Below are positions 55,432 to 64,000 of a stretch of DNA of 64,000 nt, piece after piece (positions within the stretch are counted from its first letter, which is position 1; each line of letters begins with the position of its first letter). This stretch comes from Pyropia yezoensis. Taxonomy: Eukaryota; Rhodophyta; Bangiophyceae; Bangiales; Bangiaceae. Both the position numbers and the translations under genes were made by a program. Below the pieces are notes generated by a model. It had not been told where the DNA came from and made no database searches. It saw only the letters and a list, made by a program, of their open reading frames with translations. Location: NCBI GenBank assembly GCA_009829735.1, contig CM020619.1:33210283-33274282 (forward strand), in the 5' to 3' direction.

Positions 55432-58400
55432 ATGACCGGGGGGCGCTGGGGTCACCCAAGCAAGCCACCCCGGAGTACCGCGGGGAAAGCCCCACGGAAA
55501 GCGCGGTTGAGCCGACGCCGCATCAACCCCCGGGTACACCTTCCGGCCCCGACGACACGGCGTCAGGGGATTGATGACCAACCACCAAGGTTGGGAGGAG
55601 AGGACGGGAAGCCCCGTCACATGGAACCAGACAAGGGCCCTGTTCAGGATGCCCGAGCTACACCGGATATCGGTGTAGGCCACGTGCTGTTTACCTTGGA
55701 GAACTTCAAGGTATCAGCCACACTGGGGGTTGACCCCCAGTCGACACGATCGTACTACCCTGTACTGGATACAGGGGCTGCACCCAACCTTATCCGGAAG
55801 GATACCCTCCCGGACAAGTGGCTTCCGCGAGTCAGAGTGACTCGGGGACCCACCATCAAGGACGCGAATGGTCGCCTCATTCGTACGACCGCAGCGATGT
55901 CGCTGCGGGTTACCATCGGGGAACTCACCACGGAAGTCGACTTCCTGGTGTGTGAGACCCTATCGGTGCCCTGCATACTGGGGTGCACCTTCATCAACGT
56001 TCACGTTGATGCAATCCGGCCAGGCTGGAGGACCGTCGAGCTTCAAGAAGCCGACGGGACGAAGCGAGGACACACGGCTATCGTCAGGGACCTGACGCTA
56101 CAAGGGAGCCACGTTAACGTGGCTGAGGTGTACGCAAGTGTCGAGCCGAAGACACTTCGGTTGGCCAAGCGAACTCGCTTTGAGCCGTTGTCGGAGACAG
56201 TCCTCCCGGTTAACTGTGACCTCGCAGGCATCTGCAGAGTCAAGTCCAACTTGCGGACGTACAAGCGCCATGGGTTGACCATGGCCAACGGTCTCATAGA
56301 CCTCCCATCAGGAGGGTCGTCCCTCCTAGTGATGGCAAACTATCGCCGTAAGGCAGTCACCCTCCCGAAGGGAACTATCCTCGGGATTGCCGAGCTCTAC
56401 GAAGGAGATATCCTTACCCCTGACAAGGAAGGTCAAGTGGACCCACTTGAGGTGCTGGCGGTCGCCGAGACCACCGAGCGACAGAAACCCGATGACGGGA
56501 AGCCTAGTCGACTATCATTACCGGCGGATATTCCGCCGAAGGACCAAGAAGCATTAAAGGTACTGGCCGAGGCTGACCTCGACCACCTTCCCCCTTCGGT
56601 AGCCGAAGGGGTACGACGGATGTTAAGAAAGCATGACGTCATGTGGACAGGCGGAGCCCTGGGTACCATTGGGGCAACCCAACATCGTATTGACCTGGTA
56701 CCAGGCGCACGCCCCGCCCGGTCACAACCGCACCGAGCGGGACCTATGCAACGAGAGATCGTTGATGGAGAAGGGAAGAGGATGAGTGAAGCGAAGGTGA
56801 TGAGACCTTCGATGTCGGAGTGGGGTGCCCCAGTCGTTATCGTACCGAAGAGGGATCAAACCCCTCGGTTTTGCATCGATTATCGACGCCTCAACTTGGT
56901 TGCCAAAAAGGACTCCTACCCTTTGCCAAGGATGGATGAATGCATCGACTCCCTGGGGGAAGCTACGGTGTTTACCACCATCGAATGCAATGCCGGATAC
57001 TGGCAGATCCCGGTGGCGGACTAGGATATCCCCAAGACGGCATTCGTCTGTCACAGTGGAGTGTACGAGTTCCTAAGGATGCCCTTCGGGTTGTCCAACG
57101 CCCCCGCTACATTCGAGCGGGCTATCGACATTATACTGTCGGGGGTGAAGTGGCGCAACTGCCTAGTGTACCTCGATGACGTCATCGTCTTCTCGCGTAA
57201 CATGGATGACCATGTGCAACATGTTGACGAGGTACTCACCCTCTTGAGGAACGCCGGGGTAACCCTGCGTCTGAAGAAGTGCGCCTTCTTCCAACAGACG
57301 GTCGAGTATCTGGGCCACCAGATAATTCCTGGTAAACTAGGGGTACTCGAAGCCAATACCCGGGCACTCCGGGATGCCCGGTTCCCTAACACCCAGACGC
57401 AGCTCAAGAGCTTCCTTGGAATGTGCAATGTATACCGACGGTTCGTCAAGGACTTCGCTCGGATAGCTAAACCGTTAACGGTTCTTACGAGCAGTACCCT
57501 GCGCAAGGTACTCCAACCCTCTTCGCCTAGCGAAGAGGAGGCATTCGAGTCGCTGAAGCGAGCCCTACTATCCCCACCCGTCCTTGCGTTACCGCACCGA
57601 CGGGGTACCTTCGTCATCGACGTCGATGCGTGCGACACCCAAGTGGGATGCACCCTGCTACAGGGGGAGACGTTGATCGGTACCGATAACGTTATCCCGG
57701 ACCTACGTCCGGTAGGATACTTCAGCCGGACACTCAACCCGGCTGAGCGTAACTATAGTGCCACCGAGCGTGAATGCCTCGGAGTTATATGGGCAGTGCA
57801 ACTGCTCCGTCCATACCTGGAGGGCTCCAGGTTCATCGTGAGGTCCGACCACGAACCCCTACGATGGCTCCTCAACCTTGGTGACAAGGATTCCGATAGC
57901 CATGGGAGGCTAGCCCGATGGAGGCTAAAAATGGCCGAGCACGACTACCGTACCGTGTATAAGGCTGGGTCAACCCACTATCTCGGAGACGCATTGTCTC
58001 GCCTCGACACCCCGAGCGGGGATACCCGCCCGGTGGACGAGGACATCCCGGTGGTACCGGTCTGCATGGTGGGTAACGCCACCCAAGGTATGGTTGACCA
58101 TACCATGGCACACCGAGCATGCCCACTAACCCTCGCGGACTTCCGCGAGGCACAAGCCAATGACGACGACTGTAGACGTCATCGCGCTAACCTCCTGGCC
58201 TGTACGGCCGGCATCTTCTCCGAGAACGAAGACGGACTCATAAACCGGCGGGCACCCGCCGATGGACGACATCAAGTCGTGGTTCCCGTGTCCTTACGGC
58301 AAGCCGTCATGGAACGAGAACACGAGAACCCCACAGCCGGACACCCGGGGGGTTCACGTATGTTCGCAGCAATGCGAAGGTTCTTCTACTGGCCAGCAAT

Positions 58401-59598
58401 GGCCGTCGACGTGGTCGACCACGTAAGCGGATGCCTCCCCTGTGCGCGTAACCGCATGAGTCTACATAGGCAGGCGTCTGCCATGAAGCTATTCCCACCC
58501 GATGGGCCCAACGAGCAAGTCGCTATCGACATACTCGGGCCACTTCCGGTAACGGAAGAAGGGAACAGGTACATCCTGGTCATGTCTGACCGCCTCACTA
58601 AGCTGTCACGAGCGGCAGCCATCCCGAATGATACGGCATACACCATCATGCACGCAGTGGTTGACCACTGGATCAGTGCATACGGAGTCATGAAGCAACT
58701 CCTCTCCGATAACGGAGCAAACCTTACGTCAGCATTCTGCACTAAGGTCCTGGGCATGTTCGGTATCGAACCACGTCGGGCATCCGACTACCACCCGCAA
58801 ACCAACGGGCAGGTGGAGCGGCTCAACCGCACCATCGTCAAGATGCTACAGTGCTACGTGGCAGAGCACACGAACACTTGGAACAGGCTTCTGTCCGTAC
58901 TCACCCTGGCATACAATGCCAGGCCGCATCGGAGCACGAACATCGCTCCGCTGGAGTGGGTCATGCCACTAGGCGTCGGTAACCTGACGCTGCCACCAGG
59001 CAGGTGCACTCGGTATGATACACCGAAAGGCCGACCGGCCGAACGTATCCACCTAGCTTGGTTGGCCAAGCTATCGTGGATGATTCCTAAGCTCAAGGGT
59101 GCCCTTGACAGAACACAACTTCGATATAAGAAGAACTTCGACGCCCGGTTACGGGTGCGCAACGCAACCCTGATGACAGGTGACTGGGTCTACATCAGAC
59201 ACCAGAAGTTCCGGGGGAACAAGCTCATGCAACCGGTCAAGGGACCGTACCAGATTCTCCACAGAGATGACCACTCTGTTATCTTACACTCCGATACGGA
59301 GATCCAACGCATCAGTGTGAATGATGTCACACCTGCTCCGAAGCCGGAACAGCCTCAGCCGGTACCGGCTGGGTTGCTACATGAAGCTATTACAACCCAC
59401 CGGTCAGATGACCCGGTGGGACCGGATGGGATTCCATACCAAGTAGAGAGCGTGGTCGGACACACCGACCCGGACCTACCAGGACCCTGGTACGTCAAGG
59501 TTATGTGGGTCGGATACGACTCACCCACCTGGGAACAGGCGGCAAATATACCCCGCCAACTCCTCATGCCTTACATGAGGCGACGACGCCTACTGTAA
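55432..59598 (+). CDS. B pol, second copy
   Basis: Indistinguishable by eye from 46110-50276, with the same domains and about one break. See that entry. Confidence 0.85.
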
Positions 59599-60052
59599 CA
59601 ACCCAACCGACACCGACTTCGGCTGTTGGGGGGTGAGGCTTATACCTACTAAGTAGGGTGTGACATGGTTACGGCTGACTTAGGTTTCTAAGTCAAATCA
59701 GACTTAGGTTTCTAAGTCGAACCAAGCTTAGGTAACTAAGTAAAACCTGAACCTTAATAAGTTAACTTAAAGGTAAAGGCTAACTTCGATAATATCGAAG
59801 TAACTAGGGGGCTTACACGGGAGGATGACCTCCCCTAGCCAAGACACAAAGTGAGGGAGGATGACCTCCCCAAGTATGAACCAACCGGAAGAAGTAGGGC
59901 GGGAGGCAAGGCACCACTGAGCCAGAAGGGGTACTCCCCAGGGCAGCAAACAGAGGCAAGCAATGCCCCCAAAGGGGATGAGTTTATACTCACTACTACC
60001 CGGCCACCATTAGGGTCACCGGGGCCCTCTCCCGCACTAACAATAGCGCTCC
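59599..60052. promoter_or_regulatory. Hairpin-rich pol/antisense junction, second copy
   Basis: Same series of inverted repeats as 50277-50730, including the three 24-nt-spaced hairpins. Confidence 0.7.
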
Positions 60053-62422
60053 TTAGTGGGTAGACCCACTGCCCGAGGGAGGCCACTCACGCGTAAGCGC
60101 GTATACCTCCGTGCTCCACCGGTCGGCAATCTCACGACGGTCAATCACCCGAGTTACCTCGGTGCATAGCTGGACGAGGGTGCTGCGGCCAGCCTCCACG
60201 TCCTCCAGAGCTTTCTGGAGGCGGTCCAGCACGCCACCGAAGCAACGCGCTGACCCAACTAGCGCAGCACCTGGGGGGATATCCCCCCAGCTAACAGAGA
60301 GACCCTCCCGCATTGCGCGGGCAACAAGGGCTTCAACGCCCTCATACCAGAGACGGGGACCCCCGTCTTGTATGACAGGGGCGGGAGCGGACACTGGCGC
60401 AGCCAGAGGAGCCAGAGGAGCCGACACGGCTACCACCGGAGCCGGTGGCACCTGATACGAGGCTCGGTAGGACCCTACCGAAGGGGCTCCACCGTATCCC
60501 CGGCGGGGCTCCGCCCGACGACGGGACACCTCACGCTCCCCACCCGCAGAGCTCCACTCTCGGGGACGACGGCCAACCGCCGCCGGTATCGGGTTACCGA
60601 ACCACGGGGCAAGGACCTGAAGAGGGTCATGGATAACCATGGGAATACCCAGGTCAGGAACGGCCTCGGTGGACGCCCACCCATGGCAACTAGGCTCACC
60701 CGGCTGAGTACGCCGGATACGCAACGAGTGACGAGGCAAGGGGGTAGCCCCAGCCTGCAGGTCCCGGTACGGGCGAAGGGCCAACACCCCAGCCCAGTTC
60801 ACGGCATCGTGAACAGCCAGCAGGGCCTCGAACTCCCGGGCCAACCCGGTCTTGGCAGCTATCAGGTCCACGCCCAACTGCGCGATGTGCCGACGGACAC
60901 CCGTCGGAAGATGAAACAGGCGCCCCTGCCGGCGGACGGACAGCAAGAAGGAGGACGCCTGCCCGAGGGTAACCTCAAGGGTGAAGGTACCCTGCAACGG
61001 GTGGACCGGCCGGGAGGCCAACACACTCCCGAAGTATCGGAGACAGGAGCCGGTGTCAAACCGGAAAGCAGGGGCGGGTTCCCACCCCTCCTGCCATAGC
61101 GGCGGGCGCACGGGAGTGTATACCGGCGCACGACCGTTGCCGGTCTGCAACGCACACGTTATATCCGTGCGAAACGCATCCGCCATGACACCATGGTTAC
61201 GTCGCCAGCTCGACGCCGACTTCAACCCCGCCATAGGCGGGTAGGGAGCCGTCAACGACAGATACGGGGATACCCCCGGGTAGATATCAAAGTCGGGATA
61301 CCGACCGGTACTGCCCACCGTCTCCCCAAACGCAACCGGCTCCGCCGCCGCCGCAATCCCCCGAGCACTAGCCGGGTAGTCAATCTCCCGCGGCAACGCG
61401 GGAGCCATCAGGTCGCATACCCCGAAGGCGGGGTCGAGGTAGACCTCACCCCGTCCCACCCTAGTACGCCAGAGCTGCGCATCCCGGTCGTCCGGCTGAC
61501 TCAGGATCCAATGGTGTTCCACTCGCACCGCGTTCGGCTGGTTGACCAGCCGCACCAACTCCCGCTCCCAACTCGGGTCCACCTTGACGCGCCGGGAGGA
61601 CTCTCCACGGGGATGGGGCAGGTGGAAGTCCACCCGCATCCGCCCATCGGACTCCATTGACTCTTGCACAGTCAGGCCTCGAACCCGAGCCACCAAGTCG
61701 AACATCGACATGGCGGGTTGACCCGCCGCCACGGCGACGCCGCCACCCAATGGGGCAACCCGGGCAGGACCAGGAAGTATAGGGGGCGCCGGGGGATGCC
61801 CCACCGGAAAAGGGGCCGGCGCCGGAGTCGCACGCGGCCGAGGAGGAAGAAGAAGGACGGGCGCCCGCCCGGAGTAACTGCCGGAGTCCACAGCCATCGG
61901 TGTAGACCCACCTTGACCACCAGACGCCCGCGGCACCGCGGGCAGAGCATCGCCGCCACCCGGACCCGAAGTGGGTCCCACGGGGGCAGCACGGGTAGAC
62001 CCGCTACCCGCCGCAGCGGACACACCAACCGGGCGGGCACCCGCGCCGTCTTGACCCGCCGGACTGGACGGGGTGCCAACACCACCATCCGCCACGCCGG
62101 CGACACCGTCTTGAGGTAGAGCCACGCCGGTACCGGCGACAGAAGCCATCCGGGCCGCCGGAGGAGAAGCGGTAGAAGCCACCGCTGCACGCGGTTGACC
62201 GCCACCCGACGGAGCCGTCGTGCCGCTACACACGGACGACAACCCGCCCGGCGCGCCGTCCGGGGCCACACGAACGGTCACCCGGTCGTCCTCGTCCTCC
62301 GACGAGCTCGCTAGGAAGCACTCGGCGGCGGTGGCGGAGACGGGAACGTCGTCCACCATCACCTCTTCCCCCTCTTCAGGCAGGAGATCGACCTCGCCCC
62401 CGGGTACCTGGGGGTCCGACAT
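60053..62422 (-). CDS. B antisense ORF (789 residues, unknown function)
   Basis: A single open frame from ATG (62422) to stop on the strand opposite to gag-pol. Residues 1-240 are low-complexity (Gly/Ala/Pro/Ser) with an acidic SSSEDEDDR near 40-47. Residues about 238-420 begin MSMFDLVARVRGLTVQ and include VEHHWILSQPDD and GRGEVYLDPAFG. Residues 442-550 are the domain shared with family A: LWQEGWEPAP, CLRYFGSVLAS, SVRRQGRLFHLP, and FEALLAVHDAVNWAGVLALR. An Arg-rich and Pro/Ala-rich linker follows, and the C terminus is helical (FGGVLDRLQKALEDVEAG). No named domain or catalytic motif was recognised. Its length and low-complexity-plus-core layout suggest a structural or nucleic-acid-associated role, but that is speculation. 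Confidence 0.75.
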   Translation of the reverse strand: MSDPQVPGGEVDLLPEEGEEVMVDDVPVSATAAECFLASSSEDEDDRVTVRVAPDGAPGGLSSVCSGTTAPSGGGQPRAAVASTASPPAARMASVAGTGVALPQDGVAGVADGGVGTPSSPAGQDGAGARPVGVSAAAGSGSTRAAPVGPTSGPGGGDALPAVPRASGGQGGSTPMAVDSGSYSGRAPVLLLPPRPRATPAPAPFPVGHPPAPPILPGPARVAPLGGGVAVAAGQPAMSMFDLVARVRGLTVQESMESDGRMRVDFHLPHPRGESSRRVKVDPSWERELVRLVNQPNAVRVEHHWILSQPDDRDAQLWRTRVGRGEVYLDPAFGVCDLMAPALPREIDYPASARGIAAAAEPVAFGETVGSTGRYPDFDIYPGVSPYLSLTAPYPPMAGLKSASSWRRNHGVMADAFRTDITCALQTGNGRAPVYTPVRPPLWQEGWEPAPAFRFDTGSCLRYFGSVLASRPVHPLQGTFTLEVTLGQASSFLLSVRRQGRLFHLPTGVRRHIAQLGVDLIAAKTGLAREFEALLAVHDAVNWAGVLALRPYRDLQAGATPLPRHSLRIRRTQPGEPSCHGWASTEAVPDLGIPMVIHDPLQVLAPWFGNPIPAAVGRRPREWSSAGGEREVSRRRAEPRRGYGGAPSVGSYRASYQVPPAPVVAVSAPLAPLAAPVSAPAPVIQDGGPRLWYEGVEALVARAMREGLSVSWGDIPPGAALVGSARCFGGVLDRLQKALEDVEAGRSTLVQLCTEVTRVIDRREIADRWSTEVYALTREWPPSGSGSTH

Positions 62423-63001
62423 GGTGCAACCGGGGTGGCAGGGGCGCCCCTTGCAGAAAAGCCGAGGCCGGCTCGACCCGGTACGAGGAACGCTCGCGCG
62501 GACGAGCCAGGGAAGCGCGGGCGCCCGCGCTTATGACCACAAACGGCCACGAGAAGCGCCTCAGGCAGGCGGGTCAACCCGCGCCCCACGAGGCTACGAA
62601 CGGGCTCCACCCAGGCACCTGGGCGGGCCGGGGCCACACCCCCGTACGGGGCAACCAAGAGGGGTTCACCCCGAAACCGCCCCCGCGAAAAGCGGGAGCG
62701 GCCGCCCCCATTCACTCGGTAACACGAGAGGGACTCCCCTACCACCAGACACCTGGTGGCGGATCCGCTTGCACCACCCCTCGGAAAGGGGGGTCGGGAA
62801 CAGAACCCGCATCGGGAATTTAACGGTCCGGAAAACGGATCGTGTGTGTACCACACAAAGGGGGGCACCCCCCTCAGACAACCTCGAAAAGGGGTGTCTG
62901 TCGCGACGGGGCGCAAAGGCCCACCCGACTGGTAAACGGTCACGCGACCCACTTACATTCGGTAACCCGAATGCAACTCGACCCGAGGACGGGCCGAATC
63001 T
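62423..63001 (-). promoter_or_regulatory. Putative leader of the B antisense ORF
   Basis: About 580 bp between the antisense start codon and the polypurine tract. GC-rich with several GGGG/CCCC runs and no open frame of interest. It would hold the antisense promoter if one exists. Confidence 0.3.
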
Positions 63002-63011
63002 AAGGGGGGGA
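63002..63011 (+). other. B polypurine tract
   Basis: AAGGGGGGGA lies two bases before the 3' LTR. Confidence 0.8.
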
Positions 63012-63013
63012 TA

Positions 63014-63376
63014 TGTAGCAATATGGTTGGCCGTATTGTAACCCTAATATTAGGGGGGCTACTTGTAACCCTTAACTTTCAATTTGATAGTTCGTACTGG
63101 TCACGGTATCTATAAGTTACGTATGACCAGAGGGACTTGCATCTTGGGGTGGAGGGTAGTTAGTAGTGTCTCCGAGGGTTTATAACGTGGGGGCCGGCGG
63201 CGAATCCACCGCCGGCCAAGGTAGAACAACAAACCCCTCCCATTTGGGCTCCCATCTTGGTCCCGTGGCTTGCGCTCCAAGGACAGCAACCTTGGCCTCC
63301 TGGTGACGTTGGTGCCGATCCCCCTTGGTGAGTGTTCCCTGAGAGTGGACGTGCGACGGATCCCTATTGTGCTACA
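63014..63376 (+). repeat. B 3' LTR (363 bp)
   Basis: TGTAGCA...TGCTACA; near-identical to 43330-43692. Followed by the CATGT target duplication. Confidence 0.92.
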
Positions 63377-63426
63377 CATGTGCGTTTCTACACCCCCTCG
63401 CAGGGCCAACCGGGTTCGTCCGAACT

Positions 63427-63439
63427 GAGGAGAGGGGAG
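63427..63439 (+). other. A2 polypurine tract
   Basis: GAGGAGAGGGGAG, identical to that of A1, directly before the A2 3' LTR. Confidence 0.85.
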
Positions 63440-63909
63440 TGTGGCAGTATTGACCCCCAGGTAAAGGGGCAACACGTGCCATGCAAGGGGCGGCAGGCCA
63501 GTAGCCTGACCCGTTCCTCCCCATGCATTTGGGTCCATAATCCCTAAGTTAAGGATAGTTAGCTTAGAAGTAAATCCAACGTGGATTTGAGGGTTTTCTG
63601 CATAAGATCGCCTAGCTTTTTCGTTTGGCCCGGTAGGCAGGTGCTGGGGTGGGAGATTCTGGGAGGCGAGATTCTGAGGGGACCCTGGGGGGATAAGGGG
63701 AGGAACAGCGGGGCTTGGCCCTGCGTCCCCGTCGCGACGAAGAAACTGTTGGACCACACACCATCCTCTTATTTGCTAGTGCGGGGATTGCCCCACAACA
63801 GGGACAGAGTGTGTGCGACTTGCACTTCATCCGGTTCCCGCGACACGGGAGGCAGCCCTCGTGCACCGCCCCAACCTGGGTGCCGTGTGTGCTAGTGGTT
63901 TTTGCCACA
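63440..63909 (+). repeat. A2 3' LTR (470 bp)
   Basis: TGTGGCA...TGCCACA in plus orientation. It closes element A2 opened at 33817; the two differ at many sites, indicating age. Confidence 0.85.
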
Positions 63910-64000
63910 ACACCCGCCGCTCAGATCCCGCGCGACCTTGGCCGCGAACCGTGCACGCTCCACAATGCGGTGGACGCTGGCCTTGCGCAGCGGTCGCAAC
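63910..64000 (-). other. Right flank of A2, possible coding fragment
   Basis: The minus strand is open over 90 bp and gives KASVHRIVERARFAAKVARD, which looks protein-like. It runs off the window, so I do not assign a product. Confidence 0.25.

Larger units (their letters stand above)
43330..63376 (+). mobile_element. LTR retrotransposon family B, tandem or duplicated assembly of one insertion
   Basis: A chromodomain Ty3/gypsy family distinct from A, inserted into the leader of A2. Perfect 5-bp duplications CATGT flank it (43325-43329 and 63377-63381). Inside are LTR (43330-43692), gag, pol and antisense ORF, a 500-N gap, a partial LTR (52818-53012), a second gag, pol and antisense ORF, polypurine tract and LTR (63014-63376). 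The outer LTRs differ at about one position, so the insertion is very recent. The first copy looks nearly whole with about one break in pol; the second shows several more. Confidence 0.9.
33817..63909 (+). mobile_element. LTR retrotransposon A2 (Ty3/gypsy chromovirus), old, host to A3 and B
   Basis: A second copy of the A family, coding on plus. Its parts are the 5' LTR (33817-34287), PBS and start of gag (34407-34763), then an inverted partial relative (A3), then integrase and chromodomain (39845-40998), the antisense ORF region (41110-43052), the B insertion (43330-63376), the polypurine tract and the 3' LTR (63440-63909). The sequence on the two sides of B lines up with A1 as one uninterrupted leader. 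The two LTRs differ at many positions (roughly one in ten to twelve by eye), so A2 is far older than A1 or B. It is broken in many places. Flanking pentamers CCACC and ACACC may be its target duplication. Confidence 0.85.

Noticed and set aside
43330-63376. Two independent insertions of family B side by side
   Set aside because: Only one CATGT pair is present, at the outer ends, and the middle LTR is flanked by B sequence on its known side.
1-64000. Bacterial origin of the sequence
   Set aside because: Spliced gene structure, chromodomain LTR elements, a Pol III tRNA gene and an organellar-type polymerase all point to a eukaryotic nucleus.

Overview
This window looks like nuclear DNA of a GC-rich alga, most likely a red alga of the Bangiales (Porphyra/Pyropia) type. 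That is inference. It rests on a plastid-targeted Tab2-type RNA-binding protein, an organellar POP-type DNA polymerase, compact genes with few and short introns, a tRNA-Cys with an enlarged D-loop (D-arm tRNA introns are known in red algae), and a heavy load of chromodomain Ty3/gypsy elements. A run of exactly 500 Ns (52318-52817) shows it is a scaffold.

Region 1-17262 holds most of the host sequence. It has a tRNA-Cys gene (1074-1159, minus), a decayed Tc1-type transposase (2113-3091), an unidentified broken coding fragment (about 4762-5820), the Tab2/Atab2 gene (9089-10222, plus), the convergent organellar DNA polymerase (10571-13384 plus a probable 5' exon near 13493-13613, minus), a 115-bp MITE, and an unrecognised Cys-rich gene whose three exons can be phased exactly (15544-17143, plus).

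Region 17263-33816 starts with a young, nearly whole LTR element (A1, 17263-26241, coding on minus). After it come an extremely GC-rich low-complexity tract, an IS630/Tc1-like DDE transposase (28836-29954, minus) and two diverged copies of an unnamed DNA-transposon-like repeat.

Region 33817-63909 is one old element of the same family (A2, plus). It carries a partial inverted relative (A3, 34764-39844). A second, very young family (B, 43330-63376) is inserted into it and flanked by a perfect 5-bp target duplication. B is present as LTR-internal-(gap)-LTR-internal-LTR, so it is either a true tandem or an assembly duplication.

The most interesting observation is that both LTR families carry, between pol and the 3' LTR, a long open reading frame on the strand opposite to gag-pol. 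The two antisense proteins differ in length and flanks but share a recognisable central domain. In B the junction between pol and the antisense frame is packed with perfect hairpins, three of them spaced exactly 24 nt apart. Both families also share the same 19-nt primer-binding site, each followed at once by a hairpin.
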